DNA of 64,000 nucleotides, from positions 29,491,045 to 29,555,044 of the forward strand of contig OZ025245.1 in the NCBI GenBank assembly GCA_964019155.1, read 5' to 3'. The notes under the pieces were generated by a model. The model was not told the DNA's origin and ran no database searches. It worked only from the letters and a program-made list of their open reading frames with translations. Below are positions 39,454 to 51,763 of the stretch, in pieces. Numbering within the stretch: position 1 is the stretch's first letter; the number at the start of each line of letters is the position of its first letter. Made by a program: the position numbers and the translations under genes. The stretch is from Osedax fenrisi. Lineage: Eukaryota > Annelida > Polychaeta > Sabellida > Siboglinidae.

Positions 39454-40053
39454 GATTAGTTGATAACATATCGAATACACACAGGTATACTTATTCACCA
39501 ACCTCTTTTATTGAATCCTGCAGTATAGTATTTTCGGATTGTATTCTGGAGAGGTCATCTTCTAACTAGATTATATATGAGGCGATTATTTGTATGTAAT
39601 AACACTTAAGGGGATTCGCGGCCTTTTATGTATACAATGTATTAAAATAGGAGATCTTTTTTTTATGTATTTAAAACAATTTTAAAAATTGTTCAGCACC
39701 TAGGGTTTTGATCCGATTTCAATTATGTAAATTGCATATTGTTAACCAATATAATATTAATAAAACTTGCTTATTAAAAAAAAACGGTTCACTTAAAACC
39801 TTAAATATTTTAAGACAAAATATGATGCTAAATTACATTTTTTTTAATTGTTATAATTTTGTATATGTTATACTATGTCTATTACATTTCTTTTAAGTTT
39901 TATTATACATATAATAATGAACACCTTTCAAAGGTCGCGAATCCCCTTAATAGGTTTAGTATAAAACAATGAATACCAAACGTGATATATATATAGAAAT
40001 AATAAAAATATGCATAATTAAAGAATATATATGTATGATATATTGTATGTAGT

Positions 40054-40128
<75 letters not shown>

Positions 40129-40248
40129 TCCACATATGAGAGTGCACTCTATACCGACATAAGTAGCCTAGACTTATTATTTATTTTAATAATTAGCAAC
40201 CTCTTATTTAAATAATTTTATAAATGTAGATAATAATAATATACTAAT

Positions 40249-40326
<78 letters not shown>

Positions 40327-42987
40327 TATGAATATAATTAATATGAATATAATTTCAAAAATAACACAATATAAAATAATTTAAATTATAGAATTATGTA
40401 TGTATTATATATATATATTTTTATTGAATATCAATTATAAATTATGTAATATATATATATTACATAATTTATATTCAATGGAAATATATATATATGTATA
40501 TTTAAATGTAAGTTAATTAACATTAAATTGATCTTACATGGTATGTATTACAAGCATATAATAATAATAATATGTATTATTTTAAACCGCGGTATATATA
40601 TATATAAATATATATTGTTTACAACACAAATAACTGGTAAAAAAATAACGGAAAATAGATAACAAATGTATCAATAGAGAAATTAGACATGACATTTTAT
40701 AAATAACTGAGGGGCCAGAAAAATAATATGCTAAAGTAATATTATTTTCTTGTTTTGATAATTTATTAAGTTCTAGATAAGCACAAACGAAAAATATACC
40801 TTTATACATTGTCTAATATATTAATTATATTAAGTATTAGTTTACTATATCAACACACAAATACACACCTACGTATAGTATATTATATTATATTTACCTA
40901 TAGGCATACCTACATATTATATTAATAGTGTTAGTATTATACTACCATTATATACTACTAGTATATACAGTAGGAGTTATATTAATTGGTTAAGTGGTAT
41001 ATTTATATAACAAGTGGACTTTTTTTCTGGAATCAAGGGCTAACGCTCCTTGTAGGGAAACTTTTTTACTAAAGAAACATTATTACTAAATTGTTATTTT
41101 ATTACTAAAAATTAAATACTACTAAACTTTATTACTAAAAAGTAAATACTTCTAAACTTTATTACTAAAAAGTAAATACTACTAAACTTTATTACTAAAA
41201 AGTAAATACTACTAAACTTTATTACTAAAAAGTAACTACTAAAATGTATTACTAAAAAGTAAATACTACTAAACTTTATTACCAAAAATTAAACACTTTA
41301 TTATTACTAAAAATAATTACTAAACTTTATTACTAAAAAGTAATTAATAAATATTAATTTATTAAAACCTCCAAAAATTAAAACTTAACCCAACCTAACC
41401 ACAATAGTGAAAATATACTTTTATAGGCTCACTCAAGAAGTAATGCAGCTAAAAAAACCTCCAAAAATTAAAAATTAACCCAACCTAACCACAAACGTGA
41501 CAATATACTTTTGTAGGCTCACTCGAGAAGTAATGCAGCTAAAAAAAACCTCCAAAAATTAAAACTTAACCCAACCTAACCACAACCGTGACAATATACT
41601 TTTATAGGCTCACTCGAGAAATAATGCAGCTAAAAAAAAACCTCAACAAATTAAAACTTAACCCAACCTAACCACAACCGTGACAATATACTTTTGTAGG
41701 CTCACTCGAGAAGTAATGCAGCTAAAAAAACCTCCAAAAATTAAAACTTAAACCAACCTAACCACAACCGTGAATATCTATTTTTATAGGCAAACTCGGG
41801 AAGTAATGCAGCTAAAAAAAACTCAAAAAATTAAAACTTAACAAATATAACCCAACCTAAACACAACTGTGAAAATAACAATATATATTAATATACTTTT
41901 ATAGGTTCACTCAGGAAGTAATGTAGGTAAAAAAACCTCAAAAAATTAAAAATTAACCCAACTTAACCACAACCTTGACAATATACTTTTATAGGCTCAC
42001 TCGAGAAGTAATGCAGCTAAAAAAAACCTCCAAAATTAAAACTTAACCCAACCTAACCACAACAATATATGATTATTTAAATAGAAAATAACCATTACAG
42101 TAAATTTGAATTATAAACAATATATTATTTATAATTTACTTATTTATGTATTTCATAATAATTAAATTAATTATAAAATATAAAGGATTATTATGCATAC
42201 GTATGCAGTATATAAGTACTTATATTATTGAATACATTAGTATATCTATTTGTATACCTTCAGATCTTCGATGTCCTTCTGTTCTTCTTTAGTGTTAGTA
42301 TATTCATCGAATTCATTTAACTAAATTTAATTTATGATATTTGAAATGATTGTAATACAAATAATAATATTGGTTAAGTTTAGTTATATCATTTATTTTA
42401 CATAATGCTATATATATATTAATTATATCTATATATAATATTATATTGTAGTATGATATTACAAAAAAAGTAACCATTAAATATAATTTAACATTCTAAA
42501 TTACAACATCCTTACCTTTTCGAGTAATCTAGAATTTTCGTATAATAAGGCACGTTCCATATCTATGTAATGTGTATCTTCCGAAATTACTTCTTTACTT
42601 AACTGCATTGATTGAATACATTATATTACATTATTCAAAGTATACATTAATAAATACAATATTAACTTTTAATTTAATTTATTATGATACTGTTAGAATT
42701 TATATTTATAGATAGAACGCAAGATGTTGTATTAAATCAGCATATGTAATTATTAAAATTTAAAAATTTTTTAAATAAATATTTAATAATATCTACTATC
42801 TGGATGATTAAAATGGGAATGTTTTCTAAGGGGTATTATAGCCAGTTAAATATACGTAACACGTCATAAAAGTTCCGGCATGTCCCCACATTTAAAATAA
42901 CAGGTAATAAACAACAAGATGACAAATACATAAATTACTCACTTGAAATTATATAAACATTGTTAATGATTTCCCTATACATATATG

Positions 42988-43082
<95 letters not shown>

Positions 43083-43419
43083 ACGAAGTAATTAAACTTA
43101 ATTACGTTTCCCATCATAATTTGATATATTAATTCTTAATTTAATGTAGGTTCCTATGTAAATATGAATAAAGTGATATTACCTAGACTAAGGGTTACCC
43201 TACGTTACACTACTGATATATTGTGCTATATGTTTTTATAAGTTAATCGTTGATAAGTTTATAAACATAATATTACAACGTAAAGATAATTTAACATGAT
43301 AAATGTAATTATTTGTATTATATTTTCTGAGGACTCTTAACATTATTTACAGGTATACCTAACATTAAAATAAAACTTAATAAGATGGACATTGTACCCA
43401 CTAATTTGATACCGAGTTA

Positions 43420-43478
<59 letters not shown>

Positions 43479-43998
43479 GATTAGTTGATAGCATATTGAA
43501 TACACATTATTCACCAACCTTTGTTATAGTATCCTGCAGTATAGTATTGTGGGATTGCATTCTGGAGAGGTCGTATTCTAACTAGAATATATATGAGGCG
43601 ATTATTTGTATGTAATAACACTTAAGGGGATTCGCGGCCTTTTATGTATACAATATATTAAGATAGGAGATCTTTTTTTTATGTATTTAAAACAATTTTA
43701 AAAATTGTTCAGCACTTAGGGTTTTGATCCGATTTTAATTATGTACATTGCATATTGTTAACCAATATAATGTTAATAAAACTTGCTTATATAAAAAAAA
43801 AACGGTTCACTGAAAACCCGAAATATTTTAAGACAAAATATGATGCTAAATTACATTTTTTTTTAATTTTTATAATTTTATATATGTTATACTATGTCTA
43901 TTACATTTATTTTAAGTTGTATTATACATATAATAATGAACACCTTTCAAAGGCCGCGAATCCCCTTAATAGGTTTAGTATAAAACAATATATACCAA

Positions 43999-44047
<49 letters not shown>

Positions 44048-47000
44048 TACAAATATTCATAATTATATAAATAGTATAATTAAGTATTATGTATTTGTTA
44101 GTTAATTAAAATAATGCTGATATATCCAATAAACTGATTTTTTTAACTTTTTAAATTTATTTTTTTTTTAAATGTAAGTTAAAACCTTCCTAATAATATA
44201 TACTGATGTATTAATATAACATTTAACACTATATTATTAATAACTAAAGCATTCTAAACATTATCAAATTTATATATTTGTTATCAAATATGAATTAAGT
44301 TATAAGCATATATCTAGAGGTCATATAAAACCTTAATAGAAACACCCTATAATAAATTAGCGAACAGCATGTGAACAATTCTAATTTTCATAAAAATCCC
44401 GTGCATATAATATGAATACCATAAATCTATTAATTCGTGTCATTATTATTATTTAAATACTTAATTTGTAATTAGTAATTAATAAAATAATACAAATTAA
44501 TAAATTAACTACTAATTCAATTATATTAAATTATTCATAACATTAATTATAAGTAATGTAATTTTTATTTATCTGATTGGTTCATCAATAATATGCAGTA
44601 TATTTAATGGTATATATGGTGTCCGTATTATAGCACAGGGTGTCCGAATTCGAACACGAACAAATAAAATGTTAAAATCACAATAATACCTATAATCATA
44701 TAATATAAATATATTGTAATTTTAAATACAAATATTGAGTAATAAAATGATAAGATGTCCTTAACGTGTCCCCCGTGTTAGTTTACGGACCTATAGGTCG
44801 GCCCTTAATAATTGTATATCATATAATGGTGTCATTCTAGTAATAACTAACGAATCTATAACAATTCAATGTATTATATATATGTACTAAAATATTTAAA
44901 AAAATATATAGATAACATTCATATTTAATTTATATGACCTACTGACTAGTATTGGATAATGAAATATAAACTATAAAACACATATGTTTTTATACTGAAA
45001 ACATATTTCGTTTTTATTATAATTTTCCCAAATCAATATATGTATTGTTAAATAGTACCTATACTATAATATCATTTATATAGTATTTATACAATCTGAC
45101 AATTTTATAAAGATTTATTAATCGATGTAAACGGTAGAATTTTCTCAAAATTGTAAGTAGGTATGTAAAATAAAATTCCCAAATATAAGATTTTGTGCAA
45201 TACATATGAAATAATACAAATAATTATATACAATATGATATACATTATACACTATAAATTACTATTCAGAGTAGAACCACGAGCTGAATCATATGATGTA
45301 TATATATACATATATGCATTATATACTTCCCTCCTTTGACTATAGAAAAAGGTGGGGTACTTTAATAGGCAGGAAATCTCATCCACTCTAAAGTACTGTT
45401 GACATGAGCAATCTATTCCAGTAATGTCGGTGCAGAATTCTTATGAATTGCCAAAATGTAAAGGTTTATGTTTTTTCTGCGATTATTGCTAAATGTTCTA
45501 TTCCGAATGTATTCTAGTTGTTGTGACAATGTTTGCTATTGGTAATTAAGCGCACACATATTGACCAGTATTACTCGTGGATATTAACCTGCACTCAATA
45601 TCTATGGTATTAATGCATACGCATACTTACCTTTCTAGGGGTCAATCTATTTATTATCGTTTACGATTATAAGTGATTACAATTAAGTTATGTAATCGTT
45701 TACGATCGTTCAATTAATAATGAATTAATAATTAATAATAATTAATTAATAATTAATAATAATTAATTAATAATTAATAATAATTAATTAATAATTAATA
45801 ATAATTAATTAATAATTGAAATTATAATATATAATTCCTTATATAATTATTAAATTATTTTAATTAAGTTTCATTTAATGTAAATATTGAAAAATACCCA
45901 TGTAAACAGATTTTAAAATCAAACTATTTTGATTTCAATAATGCTAATATAAAATTGATTAAATATCATCTTTCTAAATTTAATTGGGAATATCTAAATT
46001 CAAATGATTATAATATCGATCAAAAAGTAGAATATTTTAATAACGTTCTTAATAAATTATTTATATCACATATTCCTAATATAAATAATACAATAAAACA
46101 GGTACTTCCGAAGAATATATTGAAATTGAAGAAGCAAGTAAAAAATGTATTTCGAAAATCCTAAACTAATTTACAATATAAATATAATTAGATAGAAGCA
46201 ACAACAAAATTATCCAAATAATTAGAATCTTTAAATTGTAAGAGAGAGATTAATGCAATTAATTCAACAACAAAAATTAAATTTTTATAAATTTATGAAA
46301 AAAGACAAAATTTAAAATATGGAGTATCTCCTCTAATTGATATATCAAATAATAATATTTTATTTTCAGATCTCGATAAAGCAAATACGTCAAATTCATA
46401 TTTTAGTTCAATTCAACAAAATGATAATGGAAATTTACCAGAATTTTATAATTTAACTAAACAAAAATTTGATAATATTGATTTAAATCTTGAAATAATT
46501 AAAATATTTTAAATAGATTAAAAATTATACATAGGATATGAAAGTATACTTTCGGTACTGATAGGATACCATCTTCTATGTTAAAATTATTATCTAATGA
46601 ATTATGTAGGCCTTTTTATATTATTTTTAATTCATCTTTATTATCGGGTAATATACCGACAATTTTGAAAAAATCTATAATCACACCAATTTTAAAGAAG
46701 AGTGAACCATCAAATTCAAATAACTATAGGCCTATTTCAGTTACATGTGTAATGTGTAAGAGTATTAGAACGTATTATTTCTAAACAATTATTTTTTTAT
46801 TTAAAATCTAATAATTTATTAATAAAATATCAATATGGTTTTATAAGTGGAAAATCCTCAGAATTACAATTGACAAAATGTTTAAAATGTAGGTATAATG
46901 AATTGAATAATACAAAATGTGTAGATATAATATATTGATTTTGCAAAAGCTTATGATTTTGTTTCTCATGAAAAACTATTATTTAAATTAAAATCATACG

Positions 47001-49265
47001 GTATATCTAATAAAATAATAAAATGGTTTTATAATTTTGTATCGAATAGATCTCAAATTACACGGGTTGAAAATTCTTTTTCAAATAGTTCTATTATAAA
47101 ATCTGGAGTAGGAGGAACTTACCACAAGGAACGGTTTTAAGTCCAATTTTATTTGTATTATATATTAATGATTTCAATACTATATTTTCCTTACGCATCT
47201 GAGAGTGAAATATTTCTTTTACAAAATAATTTAAATTTATTTGCACAATGGGCAAATAAATGGCAATTAAATTTTTCATTATCAAAATGTTCAGTTATGA
47301 CATTAGGGAAGGTTACTCCATCAAAATATTTTATAAATAATATTCAATTAGTAAACGTTACTTTTTATAAAGATTTAGAAATAATATTTGAAAATAACCT
47401 TTTATTTAATAAACATATTGATTATATTTGTAAAAAAGCTTATTTTTCTTTAAATTCAATTTTTAGATGCATTACTACAAAATCCCCTAAAGCATTATTA
47501 AATGCATATCAAATTAATTGCAGACGAATTTTAGAATATGCATCCATAATTTGGACACCTTTATCAAAGGTTAGTAAATTTCGTAGTCTCATAGACCAAA
47601 TTGAAAGAGTGCAAAGATTATTTACTAGAAGATTTATTACAAAATACGTAGGATATATAAATTCATCAAATATATATTATAAATCATATATAGAGAGATT
47701 GGTATATTTTAAATTAGAATAACTTGAACTTAGAAGATTAAAAATAGATCTAACCACAATTTTTAAATTTTCAAATAATTATACAGATATAAATATATCT
47801 GATATTCTAAACATTTCAAATAATTGTAGAACTAGAGGTAATTGTAAAAAATTAAATGTAATACATAATTATAATAATACAATTAAAAATATAATTGATA
47901 ATAGATCAGTTAATATATTGAATTCATTAAATAATGATATAATAAAATCTGTATATGTTTCATCTTTTAAAAATAAAATAAACAAAATCTGTTTTGACAA
48001 ACAACTTTTGTTAACAGAAATTATAATTTTATATTGATTTATGTTTCATTTTGTATCTTATTTATTGCATTAACTCTTCGGGGTTGTTTTTATTAATTTG
48101 TTTTTTTTTGTATAGAAAATGTGGGTATTTATATCTATATTTCAAATATATTATAATATAAAATTAATAATTCATTAATATTATAGATAAAGTGGTAAGT
48201 ATTATTTTATTTTTTGTTTGTTCTGTATTATATTTTGTTAAAAATTTGTTTTTGTTATAGAAAATTCAGGTTGTTTATATCTATATTTCAAATATACTAT
48301 AATATAAAATTAATAATTCATTATTGATTGATTAGTATTACCTTTAAATTGGAAGTATTATTTTATTTGTGTTTGTTCTGTATTATAATTTGTAGATATG
48401 TTTCAAATGTATTATAGGATTATTACTAAAATACAATATTAATAATTTTCTATTATTTCAGAGTATAGTGATAAGTATTATATTGTTTGTTTCGTAATAT
48501 TATTGGTATGTGTTGTTATTAACGTGTTCTGTTTTTGTATAGGTATATTGGTTTATTTATTTGTAACGTGTTCTATTTGTATATATATATGTTTAAAATT
48601 GATTATACAATTAAAATATAAAATTAATAAAGTACTACCTACTATTATTACAGATTTTGGTAAGTATTACATTATTTTTTTGTTTCATTCTAGTATTGGT
48701 TTAATTGATTTTTAACATGTTCTGTTTATAATATATTTAAAATTTAACATTTAAATATTAAACTATATAACTAATAATGTATTGCTAAAACAGGGTACAA
48801 AGATAAGAAGAATTTTATAAATTTAAAATAAAAATTGAATATTTCGATGCCACTTACAAAATAATGTATTTTATTTCTATTTTGATCATTTTTCGTTTAT
48901 TTTTACTATATGATTTATTTCTACTTTCGATTGTTTTTCGTTTATTTTTAAGGTAACTGTAAAACGTTTTAATTTCTTTAATTTTTAATTTCATATTATT
49001 CTTTGTTTATTTCCATAACGTATCGTTACCCTTCTATCGTGCGGGAGGAAAATAATAATAATATAGTAATAATACGATAACAATTTAATAATAATATACG
49101 TTGAATATAACACGGAAACAAATAATAAGTGATATAGAAGAGTGTTATATACTACAGACTGCATTGATATATTGGAATGTTATATACTATAGACTGCATT
49201 GATATATTGGAGTGTTATATATTACAGACTGCATTGATATATTGATGGACTACTTCATGAGACCC

Positions 49266-49329
<64 letters not shown>

Positions 49330-49513
49330 TATAGTACGAGTTCAATTGATGTATACTTATAATAACATTGAATATACTAAGTAGTGACTAACATTGGTAT
49401 GGTAACTTTTTTCCTCCTTTAAGTCATTTTCAAGGTTTTCTATGGTAAGATCCCTATCTTCTATAGTACGAGTTAGGTAAGTAATCTTTAAGATCATCTT
49501 ATCTAACAATTCA
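34716..49513 (-). CDS. Multi-exon coiled-coil protein gene (ends unresolved)
   Basis: Twelve small open exons on the minus strand have AG acceptors, GT donors (GTTAGT, GTTGGT, GTAAGG, GTATAC) and phases that join without a frameshift. Order: 49393-49513, A' 43519-43581, B' 42516-42602, C' 42258-42320, A 39503-39565, B 38552-38638, C 38286-38348, D 37749-37913, E 37164-37287, F 36773-36855, a possible microexon 35427-35451, and G 34716-34786. The product is rich in Glu, Lys, Asp, Ile and Leu with heptad-like spacing and no proline for most of its length, so an extended coiled coil is expected. Exons A-B-C are duplicated in tandem. I do not recognise the family. The start codon must lie upstream of 49513, perhaps beyond the LINE/TAG array; the last exon is uncertain. 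Long transposon-filled introns argue for an animal gene. RNA evidence is lacking. Confidence 0.7.
35427..35451 (-). CDS. Coiled-coil gene, possible 25-bp microexon
   Basis: TTAATAG acceptor, 8 codons (TYKSETKI) plus one base, and a GTTAGT donor. It runs phase 0 to phase 1, exactly what is needed to connect exon F (ends phase 0) to exon G (starts phase 1). The short length makes a chance match possible. Confidence 0.35.
35452..36772 (-). other. Intron of the coiled-coil gene
   Basis: AT-rich, with TA tracts at 35500-35523 and 35985-36019 and a repeat with a GC-rich head at 36020-36430. Confidence 0.5.
36020..36430 (+). repeat. Dispersed-type repeat with CCCGGCGTTGCCCGGG head
   Basis: Directly after a TA tract comes CTAGCTGGCTACGTCCCGGCGTTGCCCGGGT, a GC-rich hairpin-forming head in very AT-rich DNA. 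Later comes ATTTCCCGATAGAGGGAAAATAGCCCTA. Both resemble conserved pieces of widespread invertebrate non-autonomous repeats. Class not established and right end unclear. Confidence 0.45.
36773..36855 (-). CDS. Coiled-coil gene, exon F
   Basis: Acceptor TCAATTTAG, then AT plus 27 codons including TLQDKIMSDREEYKQSLYEQ, ending CTTGTG|GTTAGT. It starts in phase 1 and joins exon E (T|AT gives Tyr). Charged, helix-prone sequence. Confidence 0.65.
37164..37287 (-). CDS. Coiled-coil gene, exon E
   Basis: Acceptor ACTTTAAG, 41 codons plus one base, donor TGCT|GTAATT. It contains FAYENKIIQLEENECQYIID and LLRKLWNQNSDLN. If the donor is not used, translation stops at TAG 37156-37158, so this could also be the terminal exon of an isoform. 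Confidence 0.65.
37749..37913 (-). CDS. Coiled-coil gene, exon D
   Basis: Acceptor GCAACAG, 55 codons in phase 0 at both ends, donor CAG|GTTAGT. The sequence includes DIYRDKCKAEANERISIDKS and LEIRQKEIEEKLALSKIQ, with strong heptad character. This is the longest exon of the gene and the most convincing protein-coding stretch in the region. Balanced, non-AT-biased codons (GAG, CTC, CGT) set it apart from its surroundings. Confidence 0.8.
38286..38348 (-). CDS. Coiled-coil gene, exon C
   Basis: Acceptor TTTAATTTAG, 21 codons (LNEFDEYTNTKEEQKDIEDL plus K), donor AAG|GTATAC. Phase 0 at both ends. Identical in sequence to exon C' at 42258-42320. Confidence 0.75.
38552..38638 (-). CDS. Coiled-coil gene, exon B
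   Basis: Acceptor CAATGCAG, 29 codons beginning LSKEVISEDTHYID, donor AAAAG|GTAAGG, an excellent consensus. Phase 0 at both ends. It differs from B' by two bases, both replacements (Ile/Met and Phe/Leu). Confidence 0.78.
39028..39075. repeat. (TA)n microsatellite in intron
   Basis: About 46 bp of TA. The counterpart in copy 2 (42990-43080) is about 90 bp. Confidence 0.95.
39503..39565 (-). CDS. Coiled-coil gene, exon A
   Basis: Acceptor ATAATCTAG, 21 codons beginning LEDDLSRIQSENTILQDS, donor GAG|GTTGGT. Phase 0 at both ends. It differs from A' (43519-43581) at nine of 63 bases, in six codons, all changing the amino acid. Confidence 0.75.
39610..39946. mobile_element. TTAA-flanked MITE (copy in block 1)
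   Basis: GGGGATTCGCGGCCTTT at the left is complementary (one mismatch) to AAAGGTCGCGAATCCCC at the right, flanked by TTAA on both sides. TTAA duplication is typical of piggyBac and Kolobok elements. Only non-coding AT-rich sequence lies inside. Confidence 0.82.
40055..40322. repeat. Two (TA)n microsatellites
   Basis: TA runs at about 40055-40124 and 40258-40320, separated by 130 bp of ordinary intron sequence. Confidence 0.95.
40323..41080. other. AT-rich intron sequence
   Basis: A short palindrome with TATATATTACATAAT arms lies at 40440-40475. No exon with both splice sites and a matching phase was found here. Confidence 0.45.
41085..41350. repeat. Minisatellite with TTTATTACTAAAAAGTAAATAC unit
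   Basis: About eight copies of a 25-33 bp unit built on ACTAAACTTTATTACTAAAAAGTAAAT, with slightly variable spacing. Confidence 0.85.
41360..42063. repeat. 90-bp satellite, seven units, derived from fold-back interior
   Basis: The block TAATGCAGCTAAAAAAACC recurs at 41441, 41531, 41622, 41714, 41804, 41919 and 42009, giving a period of 90-92 bp with one 115-bp unit. Each unit also holds CTTAACCCAACCTAACCAC and TATAGGCTCACTCGAGAA. The same blocks are the interior of the fold-back elements at 12301-12685 and 13253-13607. Confidence 0.9.
42258..42320 (-). CDS. Coiled-coil gene, exon C'
   Basis: Same 21 codons, acceptor and donor as exon C, no base changes. Phase 0 at both ends, so adding it to the transcript keeps the frame. 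Confidence 0.7.
42516..42602 (-). CDS. Coiled-coil gene, exon B'
   Basis: As exon B with Met for Ile at codon 15 and Leu for Phe at codon 27. Acceptor TGCAG and donor AAG|GTAAGG are intact. Confidence 0.72.
42990..43082. repeat. (TA)n microsatellite in intron
   Basis: About 90 bp of TA with a single TG interruption. A second run lies at 43424-43476. Confidence 0.95.
43519..43581 (-). CDS. Coiled-coil gene, exon A'
   Basis: Acceptor ATATTCTAG, 21 codons beginning LEYDLSRMQSHNTILQDT, donor AAG|GTTGGT. Phase 0 at both ends, joining directly to the phase-0 end of exon 49393-49513. Diverged from exon A by replacements only. Confidence 0.72.
43626..43965. mobile_element. TTAA-flanked MITE (copy in block 2)
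   Basis: Same element, ends and TTAA flanks as 39610-39946, carried along by the duplication. It differs at roughly 4-5% of positions by eye. Confidence 0.82.
44104..44797. mobile_element. Family 2, copy 3 (ends lost)
   Basis: GCTGATATATCCAATAAACTGA, AACATTTAACACTATATTATTAA, CATATATCTAGAGGTCATATAA and the closing ATGAT-AGATGTCC...GTGTTAGTTTAC follow the order of 20444-21182. A central block of about 200 bp is different (44430-44600). Terminal repeats are degraded. Confidence 0.65.
44798..45720. other. AT-rich intron sequence
   Basis: A GC-richer patch at 45330-45640 includes a perfect minus-strand GTAAGT (45624-45629), but the frame before it is closed and no acceptor fits. No exon is called. 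Confidence 0.45.
45722..45818. repeat. Minisatellite, 21-bp AATTAATTAATAATTAATAAT unit
   Basis: Four to five head-to-tail copies directly upstream of the dead LINE. Confidence 0.85.
45880..48040 (+). pseudogene. Dead CR1/jockey-group LINE ORF2
   Basis: A 5'-truncated ORF2 in several frames. The linker after the endonuclease (about 45890-46165) is followed by the RT start block NNYRPISV (46716) and motif A DFAKAYDFVSH (46935-46970). A split motif B has PQG in another frame (47120-47135). The palm end then jumps to NLFAQWANKWQLNFSLSKC, so the YADD box is deleted. After it come ILEYASIIWTPL and IERVQRLFTRRF (47530-47640). Different family from the 50-64 kb elements. It sits in an intron of the coiled-coil gene, opposite strand. 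Confidence 0.78.
48095..48720 (+). repeat. Degenerate tandem repeat with splice-signal-like motifs
   Basis: Three to four loose copies (130-170 bp) of GTTTGTTCTGTATTAT...TATTTCAAATATAYTATAATATAAAATTAATAAT. Most units carry a T-rich stretch ending in AG followed closely by GTAAGTATT or a variant. This may be the tail of the preceding LINE or an independent repeat. Confidence 0.5.
48721..49140. other. AT-rich intron sequence
   Basis: TCGTTTATTTTTA occurs twice (48891 and 48947). No exon or element was recognised. Confidence 0.45.
49141..49245. repeat. Tandem triplet, 35-bp unit
   Basis: GTTATATACTACAGACTGCATTGATATATTGGA three times with a few substitutions, followed by a TA tract at 49268-49325. 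Confidence 0.88.
49393..49513 (-). CDS. Coiled-coil gene, upstream-most exon found
   Basis: Acceptor GGTTTACAG, one base plus 40 codons, donor AAT|GTTAGT. It contains LLDKMILKITYLTRTIEDRD and LTIENLENDLKEEKSYHTN. Phase 2 at the start, phase 0 at the end, fitting exon A'. It lies only about 60 bp from the first (TAG)n tract, which is inside the intron before it. Confidence 0.72.
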
Positions 49514-49574
49514 CTGTAAACCATAGTAGTTATTATATAAACTACTTATAAAGGATAATATGTTTATTAAGGTT

Positions 49575-50134
<560 letters not shown>

Positions 50135-50135
50135 T

Positions 50136-50621
50136 ACTTGCCTATCAGTTAAAGTGCCTATCTGTCGTGAACTTCGATCATCTAATGATGTATACTGCTT
50201 ACAAGTCAAGAAATCAGTGAAACCAGTAACTTCCAAGAGAGCCTTTCAATACTATGCGCCGCCACTATGGAAGTCTCTTCCCTTGAAAATAAGAATGATT
50301 CCTAATCACGATACCTTTAAATTTAATTTAAAACGTTATTTATTCAATATTGAAAAGTCTTAATTTATTATTTTTACGTTATTTATGTTATGTATGTTAT
50401 TGATATGTTTTATTTTCCATATGACATTATATCATGTGGTTTTTTTTTTATATATCAATAACCAATATTGCATTTTGCAATGTACAGTTTATAATAATAC
50501 TAATTATTATTTTGTTTATATTCAATTATGTTATTTTTGTTTGTTTGCTTTGTTACACTCTTGAGAACGCCTGGTGTGTTATTTGAAGTGTTTAAATAAA
50601 TTGTTTTGATTGATTGATTGA
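50136..50621 (+). mobile_element. LINE 3' fragment (copy a)
   Basis: It matches the last 485 bp of copies b and c, starting within the C-terminal coding part (ACTTGCCTATCAG), with the RAFQYYAPPLWKSLPLKIR block, stop, 3' UTR and the (TTGA)n end. Its truncation point differs from b and c, so it derives from a separate event. It differs from them at a handful of bases, including Lys for Asn in the PPLW-S block. Confidence 0.9.

Positions 50622-51763
<1,142 letters not shown>

Larger units (their letters stand above)
38093..40025. repeat. Tandem-duplicated block, copy 1 (exons A-B-C and introns)
   Basis: The whole stretch recurs as a direct repeat at 42063-44068, about 95-99% identical by eye depending on the segment, with TA tracts of different length. 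The left junction lies within an intron at ATATATGATTATTTAAATAG. The copies are separated by about 2.0 kb that includes a satellite. Confidence 0.93.
42063..44068. repeat. Tandem-duplicated block, copy 2 (exons A'-B'-C')
   Basis: Direct repeat of 38093-40025. The left junction is directly against the last satellite unit (CCTAACCACAACA|ATATATG). TA tracts are longer here than in copy 1. Confidence 0.93.

Noticed and set aside
40582..40809. Minus-strand 75-codon frame as an extra exon of the coiled-coil gene
   Set aside because: The only acceptor-like AG gives an incompatible phase and no good donor follows; the composition is hydrophobic and TA-derived.
41360..42063. Regularly spaced direct repeats resembling a CRISPR array
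   Set aside because: The whole 90-bp unit repeats, with no unique spacers, in a eukaryotic intron; it is a satellite.
45600..45650. Perfect GTAAGT donor on the minus strand at 45624-45629
   Set aside because: All three frames upstream contain stops within a few codons, so no exon can end here.
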